Source: Daucus carota subsp. sativus (Eukaryota > Streptophyta > Magnoliopsida > Apiales > Apiaceae). From it: a stretch of 64,000 bases of DNA. The DNA lies in the NCBI RefSeq assembly GCF_001625215.2, contig NC_030388.2, forward strand, positions 25,160,558-25,224,557. The letters are read 5' to 3'. The position numbers were made by a program, and so were the translations under genes. The notes below the pieces were generated by a model. It had not been told where the DNA came from. It ran no database searches and saw only the letters and a list, made by a program, of their open reading frames with translations. Positions within the stretch are counted from its first letter, which is position 1. Every line of letters begins with the position of its first letter. Of this stretch, positions 1 through 11,041 are shown one piece after another.

Positions 1-261
1 GTTTTTCTTGATGTGTGCATGATAGCAAACCCTGCCTGAGCAAAACCCTAATCTTGTCTGTAGCACATAAAATCTTTTGTCTCACACCTGGTCACATTTT
101 GTCACTTAACTACTTATAGTATTTCTGAAAATAGTAAGTTGACTACCTGTACACACTATTTCTGTCACCCTGTCACTATCTATACTATTTGCGAGCATTG
201 TCACCAAAACAGCATTGTCACCAAAACAGCAACCATACACCCTGTGTGAGTTCTCGAAACC
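1..261 (+). other. Retrotransposon 5' leader (partial)
   Basis: This is untranslated leader of the Tat element, upstream of the gag-pol start. Neither the 5' LTR end nor a primer-binding site is recognisable here, so both must lie to the left of the window. Long leaders are usual in Tat elements. Confidence 0.6.
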
Positions 262-3200
262 ATGACAAAAAGAACACGCTCCCACCTGGGTCTTCCCCAG
301 AACCCGGACAACCCTCAGACAGACCAGGACAACCCGAACCAGGATCATGCCTCAGGACCTCTTTTCACACATGTGAACCCGGAAGAGAACCAAACAATCA
401 ACCCCAATGATGCACGAGTCACGATCGAAGCAAACCAGTACAAGTACACCGATGTCCCGGTCACCACCCTCCACCTGTCCCAACTCACCAATGTAGAGTT
501 GGCTGAAGCCATCCGGCAGTACCATGATCGCCGGGAAAGCAACCGCAGACTTGAGGACATCGGCGAATCCGAGGACTCCGGGAACAGCCGTCAATCCCGG
601 GGTTCCGTCTTTGACCGGATCGGAGACAAAGCAAAGAAAAAGAAACAAAAGGAAAGTGAGGAAACCCGGCTGAAAATCTTGGCTGAAAGGAAAGAACAGA
701 TCCGGAAAGAGGAAGAAGAAAAACTTGAGCAAAAAATCGCCCTTCGGATTCAACTCGAAGAGGAAAAGTTGACAAAAGGATCCCGGTCCAAGCGCTACCG
801 GAAGGAAACAACACCCGAACTCATCTCTGATGACGAGGATGAGAGACCGGGGCAAACCAACCTCAGAGACATGATCAATGAACTCAACCGGAAAATCGGA
901 AATGATTCCGGGCTTGAAATTGGGGGAACCCTGACTCCCTTCAGCCACTCCTTGGAATCCATACCCCGACAAAAGGGTATGAAACACTACAACTTTGAAT
1001 CTTTCAATGGACTGGGAGACCCGGAGGAACACCTGCACTACTTTGAACAGATAGCCTTGATCTACTACTACAATGATCTGACCAAATGCCGCTTCTTCGC
1101 ATCCACATTCAAGGGAGGGGCCCAGAGATGGTTCAGCCGGATCCCCTCCCGGAGCATCGGATCCTGGAAAGACTTCAGGGAAGCCTTCCTCAGAAGGTTC
1201 CGAGCAAACAAGACACATGAACTTCATATGTGTCACCTGGAAACGGTTCGTCAGTATGACAATGAGGCACTCTCAGATTACATGAGACGTTTCCAGGAAG
1301 CAATCAACAAAATCTCCAATCTCGACGAGCGTGAGGCTTTGAGCATTTTCAGAAGAAACCTAGACCCGGAACAAAATGAGAGATATGTTGTCGAGTTGAT
1401 CAACAAAGAACCCCAGAGCCTGGCGGCCGCTTATGCCATGGCTGCAAAATTCATCAAAGAAACCGACGTACTTCAAGCCATGAGAATGACCAGACAGGGC
1501 AGCTCAAGAGGAAAACAGGTCGAGGATAGACCCCGGAAAGAATATCACCAGGATAAGAAATTCAAACCGGACAGACAGACAAATTTCATCCAGCAATCAG
1601 GTTCCAAGAGGACCAGCCAACAGGGATCCGGGTCCAGAAGTGACCCCGGTCCAAACAAAGCAACCAGGGAACCAAAACCAGAGCCCGAATGGACTCCTCT
1701 AAACAGATCCCGCGAGGACATACTCAAGGAGGTCCGGGACAAACCCTTCTACTACCCACCAAAACCCATGCAAACTCCTCCTGAAAGCAGACCTACCAAC
1801 AGACACTGTGACTACCATGGTACCCATGGTCATAAAACCGAAAACTGCATATCCCTCAAGTATTTCATTGAAGAACAAATCAGCAAAGGCAACATGGGGC
1901 AATACATAGCCCGGAACCCAGCAAACAAAGGAGATGGTTCGGGGAAACAAAAAAACATAGTCAATGTGGTCTTGGGGGGATCCTGTTCCCCTCCTCCCAG
2001 CCCGGACTCCTGTCAAGAAGTCATGTCCATCCAAGCCTTCCCTGAACAAGTCATTTCCTTCAGCAGCAAGGACTTCGAGGGTGTTACCCGGGGTCACAAT
2101 CAAGCCCTAGTGGTAACCCTTGACATGGCCGAAAATGAAGTGAGGAGGATCCTGGTGGACAACGGCTCTTCAGCCAACATTCTGTTCAAACACACCATGG
2201 ATCGAATGGAACTAGGAAGCATCCGGATGAACGACTACAGGGAGGATCCTTTATATGGATTCGGGAACAGCATTGTCCCGGTCCTTGGCACACTTTATCT
2301 CCCAGTCCGATTCGGAACTCTTCCGAACCAAGTCACTCATACCATCAAATTCTATGTGACGGATACACCCTCCCCTTACAACGTGATCATCGGCCGCCCA
2401 GGTCTGAACAAGATCGAAGCTATTACTTCCATCCCACACCTAAAGTTCAAGTTCCCAACCCCGTTCGGGGTAGGGGAAGTCAGAGGAGATTCGGCGACAG
2501 CCGGGATGTGTTATAGCCAAGCCTTGATCATGGCAGAAACGCACCTGGACAATAAGAGAAAGGCTACCGTCTTCCAAAAACAGAGAAGTAACAAGAAGCA
2601 TCGGCCTTACCCGAGAACAAACCCTAAGGGTGAAGTCCAGGTCATCGACCTAGACCCGGGCAGTCAGAACCCGGGAGCAACCAACCCTGGTCCTGGACAA
2701 AGCAACCAGAAAGCAACCATGAGCCCAGCTCAAAATTTTGTTGAAAAGAACACCGATGCCCGGATCCAACAAATGATCTCGGCACAAGAATTGACTAAGG
2801 TCGAAGCTGCGGTCGAAACCGAGTCTGTCCTGATCGAGAAAGACAACCCGGCAAGGAAAGTCAAAATTGGAAAAGGCCTGAATACCGTTTTTAAAGAGGA
2901 ACTCATCCAACTACTCCGGAGCTATGCAGATGTCTTTGCCTGGAGCCCGGACGACATGCCCGGGTTGGATGAATCATTGGCAATGCACAGCCTCGACGTC
3001 GATCCCAAAAAGAAGCCTGTTAAACAAAAACGAAGAAATTTCGCACCAGAAAGGCAGAAAGCAATAGATGAGGAAGTTGGCAAATTGATGAAGGCGGATA
3101 TCATCTGCGAGATCAAATACCCGGAGTGGCTAGCTAATGTAGTCATGGTAAAGAAAGCAAACGGAAAGTGGAGGATGTGTGTTGACTACACAGATCTGAA

Positions 3201-6048
3201 TGCGGCATGCCCGAAGGACCCTTATCCTTTACCAAGCATAGACCAGCTTATTGATGCCACATCAGGACACCTGATGTTAAGCTTTATGGATGCCTTCTCC
3301 GGGTACAACCAGGTTAAGATGAACCCAGCAGACATAGCCAAAACAGCCTTCATAACCCACAGAGCAGTATATGCCTACAAACTGATGCCTTTCGGGTTAA
3401 GGAACGCCGGGTCTACATACCAGAAGGCAATGAATGAAATTTTCAAAGACCAACTTGGAAGAAATTTGGAATGCTACGTCGACGACATCATCTCCAAATC
3501 TACATCAGTCCCGGGTCACATTTCAGATCTCAGAGAATGTTTTGAGAACATGAGAAGAACTAAGCTAAAGCTCAATCCAGACAAGTGCACATTCGGGGTA
3601 GAGGCTGGAAAGTTTTTGGGTTTCATGGTAAGCAACCGGGGTATCGAGGCTAACCCGGAGAAGATCAAAGCTGTACAAGAGATGCAACCACCTCGGACTC
3701 AGAGAGAAGTCCAAAAGCTAGCAGGGTCCTTAGCAGCGCTTCGAAGGTTTGTCTCCAAACTCGCTGAAAGATGTCTACCGTTCTTTGAGTTGTTAAAAGG
3801 GGCGAAAAATCAGAAGTTGGTAGAATGGAGCCCGGATTGCCAAAAAGCTCTTGACGAAATAAAAGCATACTTGTCCAAACCCCCGATCCTGACAAAAGCC
3901 CTACCCGGAGAACCTCTCTATCTATACCTGTCAGCCGGACCTTTGGCCGTTGGGGCAGCCCTGATCAGGGAAGAAGCCGGGCAGCAGAAGCCTGTCTACT
4001 ATGTCAGCCAGGTCCTCAAAGATGCAGAGACCAGATACCCTAACTTAGAAAAATTTGCTTTCGCGCTGATCACCGCCTCCAGGAAACTCAGACACTACTT
4101 TCAGGGAAGAGAGATCAGGATCGTCACAGACCAACCTCTAAGGAAAATCATTCACAAGCCTGACATCTCCGGGAGACTAGTGAATTGGGCAATCGAACTT
4201 AGCCAATTCAGCCTAACATTCCTACCACGGACAGCAGTCAAAGCCCAGGTCCTAGCAGACTTCGTAGTGGAATGCAACTTTCCAGAGAACCAGACAACCC
4301 CCATGGAAACTGACCCGGAAGCCCCGGGAGAACTCAACCCGGAGGCTTGGATACTTCATGTCGACGGTTCCTCAACAACCGAAAGATCAGGAGCCGGGAT
4401 AATCCTGAAAAGCCCGGATGGGTTCGTAATCAAGACAGCAATCTCTTTCAACTTCGCAGCAACCAACAACCAAGCGGAGTACGAAGCCCTGTTGGCGGGG
4501 TTAAAGTTGGTCCGGACACTGTCAATCCGGAACCTTATCATCTACAGCGACTCACAAATCGTGGTCAGGCAGACAAATGGGGAATACCTCGCCAAAGACC
4601 CGATCCTGACCAAGTATCAAGCCTTGGTGAAAAGCTACCTTACCCTGATCCCCGGGTGCAAGATCTTGCAAGTAAACAGGGAAGAAAATGCTGAAGCAGA
4701 CAACCTCTCCAGGTTGGTCCAAAATTCAGCAGACCTGGATAGCTCAGTCTATTTCGAGGAATTGCACAAGCCAACAATAGATCATGAAGAAATCTTTGAA
4801 ATCAACAACGACCCTACCTGGATGACTCCCCTGATCAACTACATAGAAAAGGGAGAGTTACCCGGAGACAAAGGAAAAGCTCAAAGACTGAAGGCCAAGG
4901 CAGCCAAATTTTTTGTTGAGGGCGGGATCCTATTCCGACGAACTTACTCAGCCCCGATCCTGAAATGTATCGGTCCAGAAGAATCCGAGTACTGTCTAAG
5001 AGAAGTCCACGAAGGAATATGTGGAGACCACATGTCGGCCAAAAGCTTAGCCTACAAAATCATCAGACAGGGGTACTACTGGCCGACTATCCACCAGGAT
5101 GCAATGGAATTTGTGAAAAGATGCAAGAACTGTCAACTGTTCAGCAACGTGCCCCGGGTAAGCCCTGTCCTACCTTCTTCAGTTTTATCCCCAATCCCGT
5201 TTGCCGTATGGGGGATAGACATCATGGGACCTTTTCCCCGGACTAAAGGAGACCTCAGATACCTGCTTGTCTCCATTGATTATATGACCAAGTGGGTCGA
5301 GGCCAAGGCAATGAGAACAATCAATCAACAAGATGTCATCCGGTTCATGGATAACATCTTAATGAGATTCGGGCTACCAAGAGTCCTGGTATCAGACAAT
5401 GGACCCCAATTCATAGGGTCGGATTTTGAAAGCTACCTGGCTGAAAGTGGCATCAAGCACAAGAAGTCTTCAGTCGCCTATCCTCAAGGAAATGGCCAGG
5501 TAGAGGTCACCAACCGGATCCTCCTGAGAGGAATTGAAAAAAGGCTAGAAGAAAGCAAGAGCAAATGGCCGGAAGAACTACCCCATGTTCTCTGGTCATA
5601 CCGAACCAGTCCCCGGACAAGCACCGGCGAAACCCCGTTCAAGTTAGCCTATGGAACCGAAGCAATGCTTCCAATAGAAGTCGGGTCACCCTCCTATAGA
5701 GCAATCAACTTTGATGAAATCGCCAATGAAGAAGGACTCCGGGTCAACTTGGACTTGGTAGATGAAGTTCGAGATCAGGCAATCGCGAAAATGGAAAAAT
5801 ACAAGGAAAAGACCCGGGATCACTTCAGCAAAAAATCCCGGGTCAGAAATTTCCAAGCAGGAGACCTGGTCCTACGAGACACCGAGGCCTCTGATCCCAC
5901 AAACACTGGCAAGCTAATGCCTAAGTGGGAAGGCCCTTATAAAGTGAAAGAAGTCCTAAGGCCGGGTACCTACAAACTAGAACACATGGACGGGTCAGAG
6001 GTATCTAACACCTGGCACGGCCTCAGGTTAAGGAAATTCTATCAGTAA
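262..6048 (+). CDS. Tat-type gag-pol polyprotein
   Basis: One open frame of 1928 codons encodes the structural and enzymatic parts of the retrotransposon. In order I recognise a charged N-terminal region, a retrotransposon gag domain (about residues 230-390), a Cys/His knuckle (about 515-530), an aspartic protease (around residue 630), reverse transcriptase with the YVDD box (around 1070), a Ty3-type RNase H, a second RNase H-like domain beginning with HVDGSS (around 1362), an integrase zinc-binding region (about 1580-1630) and the integrase core (about 1650-1760). The second RNase H places it in Tat. Gag and pol are fused in one frame. The frame looks whole. The start at 262 is the first ATG of the frame; a slightly later one is possible. 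Codons rich in CCGG give it a base use unlike the A+T-rich host genes. Confidence 0.96.
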   Translation: MTKRTRSHLGLPQNPDNPQTDQDNPNQDHASGPLFTHVNPEENQTINPNDARVTIEANQYKYTDVPVTTLHLSQLTNVELAEAIRQYHDRRESNRRLEDIGESEDSGNSRQSRGSVFDRIGDKAKKKKQKESEETRLKILAERKEQIRKEEEEKLEQKIALRIQLEEEKLTKGSRSKRYRKETTPELISDDEDERPGQTNLRDMINELNRKIGNDSGLEIGGTLTPFSHSLESIPRQKGMKHYNFESFNGLGDPEEHLHYFEQIALIYYYNDLTKCRFFASTFKGGAQRWFSRIPSRSIGSWKDFREAFLRRFRANKTHELHMCHLETVRQYDNEALSDYMRRFQEAINKISNLDEREALSIFRRNLDPEQNERYVVELINKEPQSLAAAYAMAAKFIKETDVLQAMRMTRQGSSRGKQVEDRPRKEYHQDKKFKPDRQTNFIQQSGSKRTSQQGSGSRSDPGPNKATREPKPEPEWTPLNRSREDILKEVRDKPFYYPPKPMQTPPESRPTNRHCDYHGTHGHKTENCISLKYFIEEQISKGNMGQYIARNPANKGDGSGKQKNIVNVVLGGSCSPPPSPDSCQEVMSIQAFPEQVISFSSKDFEGVTRGHNQALVVTLDMAENEVRRILVDNGSSANILFKHTMDRMELGSIRMNDYREDPLYGFGNSIVPVLGTLYLPVRFGTLPNQVTHTIKFYVTDTPSPYNVIIGRPGLNKIEAITSIPHLKFKFPTPFGVGEVRGDSATAGMCYSQALIMAETHLDNKRKATVFQKQRSNKKHRPYPRTNPKGEVQVIDLDPGSQNPGATNPGPGQSNQKATMSPAQNFVEKNTDARIQQMISAQELTKVEAAVETESVLIEKDNPARKVKIGKGLNTVFKEELIQLLRSYADVFAWSPDDMPGLDESLAMHSLDVDPKKKPVKQKRRNFAPERQKAIDEEVGKLMKADIICEIKYPEWLANVVMVKKANGKWRMCVDYTDLNAACPKDPYPLPSIDQLIDATSGHLMLSFMDAFSGYNQVKMNPADIAKTAFITHRAVYAYKLMPFGLRNAGSTYQKAMNEIFKDQLGRNLECYVDDIISKSTSVPGHISDLRECFENMRRTKLKLNPDKCTFGVEAGKFLGFMVSNRGIEANPEKIKAVQEMQPPRTQREVQKLAGSLAALRRFVSKLAERCLPFFELLKGAKNQKLVEWSPDCQKALDEIKAYLSKPPILTKALPGEPLYLYLSAGPLAVGAALIREEAGQQKPVYYVSQVLKDAETRYPNLEKFAFALITASRKLRHYFQGREIRIVTDQPLRKIIHKPDISGRLVNWAIELSQFSLTFLPRTAVKAQVLADFVVECNFPENQTTPMETDPEAPGELNPEAWILHVDGSSTTERSGAGIILKSPDGFVIKTAISFNFAATNNQAEYEALLAGLKLVRTLSIRNLIIYSDSQIVVRQTNGEYLAKDPILTKYQALVKSYLTLIPGCKILQVNREENAEADNLSRLVQNSADLDSSVYFEELHKPTIDHEEIFEINNDPTWMTPLINYIEKGELPGDKGKAQRLKAKAAKFFVEGGILFRRTYSAPILKCIGPEESEYCLREVHEGICGDHMSAKSLAYKIIRQGYYWPTIHQDAMEFVKRCKNCQLFSNVPRVSPVLPSSVLSPIPFAVWGIDIMGPFPRTKGDLRYLLVSIDYMTKWVEAKAMRTINQQDVIRFMDNILMRFGLPRVLVSDNGPQFIGSDFESYLAESGIKHKKSSVAYPQGNGQVEVTNRILLRGIEKRLEESKSKWPEELPHVLWSYRTSPRTSTGETPFKLAYGTEAMLPIEVGSPSYRAINFDEIANEEGLRVNLDLVDEVRDQAIAKMEKYKEKTRDHFSKKSRVRNFQAGDLVLRDTEASDPTNTGKLMPKWEGPYKVKEVLRPGTYKLEHMDGSEVSNTWHGLRLRKFYQ

Positions 6049-6180
6049 AGCCAACAGGAAGAAAAGACCTCAGAAGACAGCTACATATTCCTAAAAAGCA
6101 ACCATGTATTTTTGATTATCAAAGCTGTGTAATCATCTGAATATCAATGAAGTCTTTTGCTACTTATGAATCCATATTGT

Positions 6181-6860
6181 TATTTACTTAGAAAATTTCT
6201 AAGGCAACCAAACAATATCAATAACCAACCCAGGAAGGATCTACCCGGATCCATCCATGCAACAATCTAACTTGGAAAATTTCCAAGTATAAAAGCTAAA
6301 GAAAGCAATCAACCCGGGGAAGATCTACCCGGGTCTATCTATTTCATTTACTTGGAAAAATTTTCTAAGTACAAACATATTCAAGCAATCACCCCGGGAA
6401 AAGTCTACCCGGGTCCATCCATTTCATTTCACTTGGAAAAAATTCTAAGTGCAAACATGTATAAAGCAGTCAACCCGGGTAAACATTGCCCGGGTCCACC
6501 CATTACATTTCACTTAGAAAAATTCCTAAGTGCAAACATGTATAAAGCAGTCAACCCGGGTAAATATAGCCCGGGTCCATCCATTTCATTTCACTTAGAA
6601 AATTTTCAAGTGCAAACATGTTAAAGCAATCAACCCGGGTAGATGTTGCCCGGGTCCATCTATTTTTATTTACTTGGAAAATTTTCTAAGTGCAAACACA
6701 TCTAGGCACTCAACCCGGGTAGAAGCTACCCGAGTCCAACCACTTTTATTTACTTAGAAAAAATTCCTAACTGCAAACATGTTAAAGCAGTCAACCCGGA
6801 TAGATGCTACCCGGGTCCACCCACTTTTATTTACTTAGAGAAATTTTCTAAGTGCAAACA
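6181..6860 (+). repeat. Tandem array of about 81 bp units with two palindromes each
   Basis: About eight head-to-tail units of 79-81 bp lie between pol and the antisense block (unit starts near 6271, 6351, 6432, 6513, 6594, 6673, 6753 and 6834, with a weaker one near 6181). Each unit holds an inverted repeat of the form CTTAGAAAA...TTCTAAG and a second of the form ACCCGGGTA...CCCGGGT, so each could form two hairpins. The middle units are most alike. Internal tandem arrays after pol are known in Tat elements; a function is not established. Confidence 0.9.
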
Positions 6861-6902
6861 TATCCCAGCAATCATGTAAAGCAAACGAAAGCATTCACAG
6901 GC

Positions 6903-7012
6903 AAATATGACGAGGAAATATTTGTTAGGAAACAGCAAAAGCAACCATCCATAAACAAATATGACGAGGAAATATTTGTTAGGAAACAGCAAAAGCAACC
7001 ATCCATAAACCC
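6903..7012 (+). repeat. 55-bp direct repeat, two copies
   Basis: A 55-bp unit containing ATGACGAGGAAATATTTGTT occurs twice in a row (the ATGACGAGG part at 6906 and 6961) with almost no difference. It sits just after the 81-bp array and before the 3' end of the antisense block, in non-coding DNA of the Tat element. Confidence 0.85.
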
Positions 7013-7104
7013 GGGTCTACATAGGCCCCGGACAAATATCCAAATCCAAACAGAAACAAATTCAGCCTTACAAATGATTGTACTTCAAAACAAGAAAAAA
7101 GAAA

Positions 7105-9682
7105 TTAAGCCGAAGGAACATCATCAGCAGGAGGGTCATTGGCAGGAGTCTCATCGGCCAGGGGTTCCGAGTCGGCAGAGGAATCAGAGTCCACCTCCTG
7201 ATCCGGGTCCACATAGGGTTCGGGCTCCCCCCCGCCTGCAGAAATCTTATTCTTCGCAGCGATGTAAAGGTCGATGAAACTCTGGGCATTGGCACCCGGG
7301 TCGGTCTTGATATGCTTTTCAGCCACAGTCCAACAGCGCATGACTTCGGCGGCTGCAGCCTTCGCCAAAGCATCTGCATAGGCTGTGGATTCCTGAAACT
7401 CGGCAATGACCTCTTCAGGAGCCTTCCGGGTCTCCAGCTGCAACTTCAGATCCGCAATCTCCTTCTCCAACCCGGACACCTTTTTGTCAGCCGCATCCGC
7501 CCGGGTCTCAGCGTCTTTGACTCTCTGCCCGAGCTCAGCTTCCTTACGAACTTCAGCCTCCTTGACTTTGGTAGCCAAACTCGATTCCAACGCCTCCCGG
7601 GCCGACCTCTCAATGTCAAGGTCTTTCTCCAACTTCACTGCTTTGGCGTGGTTAGCAATAGAGAAATCTCTCTCCTTCTTCAAGTTTGCCAAAGCATGGG
7701 TGTTAAACCCGGCCAAGCGACCACCGAGCTAGCAGAGAAACATCGGACCCGGGTCAGCAAAACCAGAATTATAAAAAACAAGGAAGACAAAGCAAAGTAC
7801 GAAAGGAAACTGAACCCGGATAGGAAAATTACCTGGCCCCACAGGTCCCCGATTTCCTTGAAATTCTCGACCAGACCCTGATCTTCCATCATCTCCCAAT
7901 CCTGGTCAGAGGGGAGCTCGGACATCAATCCAATCACTTTCTTGACCGGATATTTCCCAAACTTGGGCGCAGGGCGGGAACCACCCTCGAGTTCGACCCC
8001 CAAGTCCACCACCTCCATCGCAGACTTTCCCGGATCCCCTCCCGTCATATCAATCACTTGCTTCTGAGAAGAATCAATCTTCTTCTTCTTCCTCTTTGGC
8101 TCCAGGACCGGACTCTCCACCTCCAGGGCTTCAGAATCCAACTCCGGGTCCCTCACCTGCAGCTCTGGATCCGGAGTTGCACTCGAGTTGCCAGTCCCCT
8201 CCGTCTCCTGACGAGAGGACCCGGACTCCCCCCTCTTCACAGCCCTCTTCTTCTTTTTTGCCGACTTATCCTTCGGCTGAGGCTTGGGAAGGGTATGAAC
8301 TCCCCCCAAGTTCCTCAAAGCGGCAGCAAAGGAGTCGTTAGCAGACATATCTTTCCAGAGATCCGGGTCGAAGTAGGGAAGACCTGCCAAAGAACCAAAG
8401 AACCCGGGTCAATACAAAGAAATATGGCAACAAAAATTATCTAAGGGACATACACATCACAAACAAAGAGACCCGGACAATACAGCAACACAAGATTACC
8501 AACTAGAAGACCCGGACAAAACAGGAGCAGACGTAAGACGAAGAAGACCCGGACAAGACTACAAAAGTGAAATAAAAGACTAAGGAAGAGATGCAACTCA
8601 CAACCGCCCTCATGCAATTTGTTGTGCTGCATAAACGTATCCCGGGTCAGCTGAAACCCGAGACAATTACAAAACTCGACCAACTGAGCCCGGAACTCCC
8701 CAGTAGCTCCGGGCGCCCCAGAGTCCGTCTTCACCTCCTTATCATCTACCTCTATATAAGGCATGAAACCCAGGTCTAGGCCCTTCAGCATGAGGACCTC
8801 GCCGTTCCAGCCCTTCAGTGAACTTTGATGCATAACCGGGCTCACAAACCCGGTTCCCAGACCACACTCCTTTGAGCGAAAGCGCAGTTCATATAGGGGC
8901 TTCACCCCGGACTTCTTAAACTGAAACAGCATGCGGAACAGCCTCAAAGTGGGATAGCAATTCATCTTATTGCAAGCCCACAGAAACCAGGTCATCCACT
9001 TGACCGCGTTCGGAGTCAGCTGCATCGGAGACACCTTCCACTCATATTTACATAGGTGCTTGAAGAAAATATGCCATCGGGGATTCCACCCGGATCGAAG
9101 ATGTTCCATCCACACCGGGACGAAACCATCTGCGGGCCGGTGGTAAATCATTTCCCCGGGCACAGGCCACCTCCACTCGACTTCCGGAGGCAATTGGAAA
9201 GCGGCCCGGATCATTCGATCGGCCGCGTCCGGAGACATTTCCCTGATATGGCTCTTCAGCGGGAACGGAGCCCGGATCCCAATCAGCTCCCGGAACTTTT
9301 CATCAAACTCCTCCTTACTGTAAGGTCCCAACATCCCGTTTGGGTGCTTACGCCTGTAGAATCCGGACATGTTGGTGTAAAACCCCTTCTCCTCGACCAG
9401 GGGAGCCTTGGTAACAAAGTAAGACTTAGAGTCACACCAGATACCTTCCGGGGACATAATAACCTGCTTCCCGATCGTCTTTGTCACTTTTTGGAACTCG
9501 GACACCACTCCCGAGGAAGAAACTTCTCTTTCAGCCATCTTTACCCGAGCACGGTGAGCCAGAGTATGGACCTCGTCGCACTCGGTGTCACTAGAAAACT
9601 CCCCGGGTACAGCTGAGTAAGCAACGATCTCTTTCCTTGGCGGCCTAGGGATCCGGACCATAAACCTAAATAAAAAAGGCAA
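7105..9682 (-). CDS. Antisense coding block of Tat element (gypsy-type 'transposase' family)
   Basis: Three coding blocks on the minus strand (9682-8441, 8390-7680 and 7716-7105) lie opposite to gag-pol. The first encodes a globular domain with a run such as GWNPRWHIFFKHLCKYEW, like the plant family annotated 'putative gypsy type transposon' (Pfam PF04195). The second is rich in Lys, Ser and acidic residues. The third is a long Ala/Glu/Lys-rich coiled coil ending in an acidic tail. Splice-like borders between the blocks suggest exons of one antisense transcript. Antisense frames downstream of pol are known in Tat-lineage elements; their role is unknown. The likely first Met may lie near 9658, just inside the first block. 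Confidence 0.75.
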
Positions 9683-11041
9683 CCCGGGTCAGTTTTAGAA
9701 TTCACATATGGTTTACAGATTTTAGTTGGGTCCGGATCCCATCCTAATCCTATGTAGAAAAACATCAAGAAAAGAGAAACGACCAAGTACAAGCAACACT
9801 ACCCGGATACCAACTACAACAACTCACCCTACTCTACCCGGGTCCTCTCCTTTCCCCGGGTTTTCGTTGGGAGAAGAGTACTACATACAAGAAAGCTACC
9901 CGGGTCCCGCATACACACTACAACGCAACAAAATTCCTCCAAGTACGAAAACAAAGCAACCCGAAACCCCTACCCGGACCTAAAATACATAACCGGGCAA
10001 ATACTCTCACGACTTACAAACACCTAAAACAACCATTTCCTAAATCTACCCAACCCGGGTATAACTATATAACCCGGGTCCAGTTCAAATCACCGAAGAA
10101 TCCCAAACGCCACAAACATTTCCACAGAAATTTCAAAACAAAATCAAGAATCAAAACTCAAACCCCCAGCCGTTATACACTCACTATACACATATACATA
10201 CATATACACTCGAGAAATTCCAAACCAAAACCCAGATTTTCAAAAACCAAAACCCCAAACATCAAGCCATCTCAAATCAAAACACGAAACCACAAACTAG
10301 TCTTGCAAACCCGCGACGAACACATGCAATATCAAAACAAAAATGCAAACAGGGCACCAGCAACATTCAAAGATTACCAAGACAGCATCAAGCACATATC
10401 AGACGAAACAATATAAAAGGAAGAAGCGAAGTGAATCACTTACTTGGTACAAAGACGAGGAAAAAGAGCGAAGCCGCAGGCAACAATCGGCAAAAACTCC
10501 GACGAAAAGAAGTGCACGAACGAGCGGTTTTTGAAGAAAGGGCAGAGAAAACAAGTAAAAACTGAAGTGAAAATGGAGAAGTGAAGCAGAGATGCGTGTA
10601 TTTATATACATAAACGTACTGATAGGCCACGTGGCAATTCCCCATTGGCCACATAGCAATTATTACAGCCGTTTCTAATTTACTTCTCCTCAAAAGACGC
10701 GTCGGTGCAACTCCCAAGACACGCCACCCGTCTGAATTCCGCACATCTCGACCGTTTCACCATCCCTTGACCCGGGCTATAGCCTTACCCGGATCCAGAA
10801 ACGCGGAAGAACAGCTGACCGATGAGGCCCACTCAACCCGGGCAGGATGGCGAAAGCGCAACACCCCTACCCCCACCCGGATCTACTCAGAATGAAAAGC
10901 GAACAACTCATATATCTACCCGGGCCGGGGGGCAACAATAAGCTTGTACTCTCATCCGGATCCACTCGACCGGGGAATCAGCACTGAAACTACACTTTAC
11001 TCCCTCACATAGAAAATCTATATAAGGGAGTGGGGGGCAAA
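9683..11041 (+). other. Tat element 3' non-coding region with polypurine tract
   Basis: No gene is seen on the plus strand here. The stretch holds many CCCGGGT motifs, the likely promoter and leader of the antisense transcript (around 10500-10640) and, at its end, a purine run GGGAGTGGGGGGCAAA (within 11024-11041) directly before the TGATAG start of the 3' LTR. That run is the expected polypurine tract that primes plus-strand DNA synthesis. Confidence 0.75.
10599..10634 (-). promoter_or_regulatory. Putative antisense promoter (TATA box and G-box)
   Basis: On the minus strand a TATATAAATA box (10599-10608) lies about 20 bp downstream of a CCACGTGG G-box core (about 10627-10634). It is followed by a C/T-rich leader that reads towards the antisense coding block about 0.9 kb away. 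The spacing fits a plant RNA polymerase II promoter. This is inferred from motifs only. Confidence 0.5.

Noticed and set aside
352-1236. Long antisense reading frame across the gag region
   Set aside because: It is the mirror of a G+C-rich coding frame with strong codon bias. It has no recognisable domain, unlike the antisense block at 7105-9682.
4347-4694. Second plus-strand frame inside pol
   Set aside because: It overlaps the integral pol frame out of phase and is low in domain content; a shadow.
7078-7881. Plus-strand frame over the third antisense block
   Set aside because: It is the complement of the coiled-coil coding block. The Lys/Glu/Ala pattern is sensible only on the minus strand.
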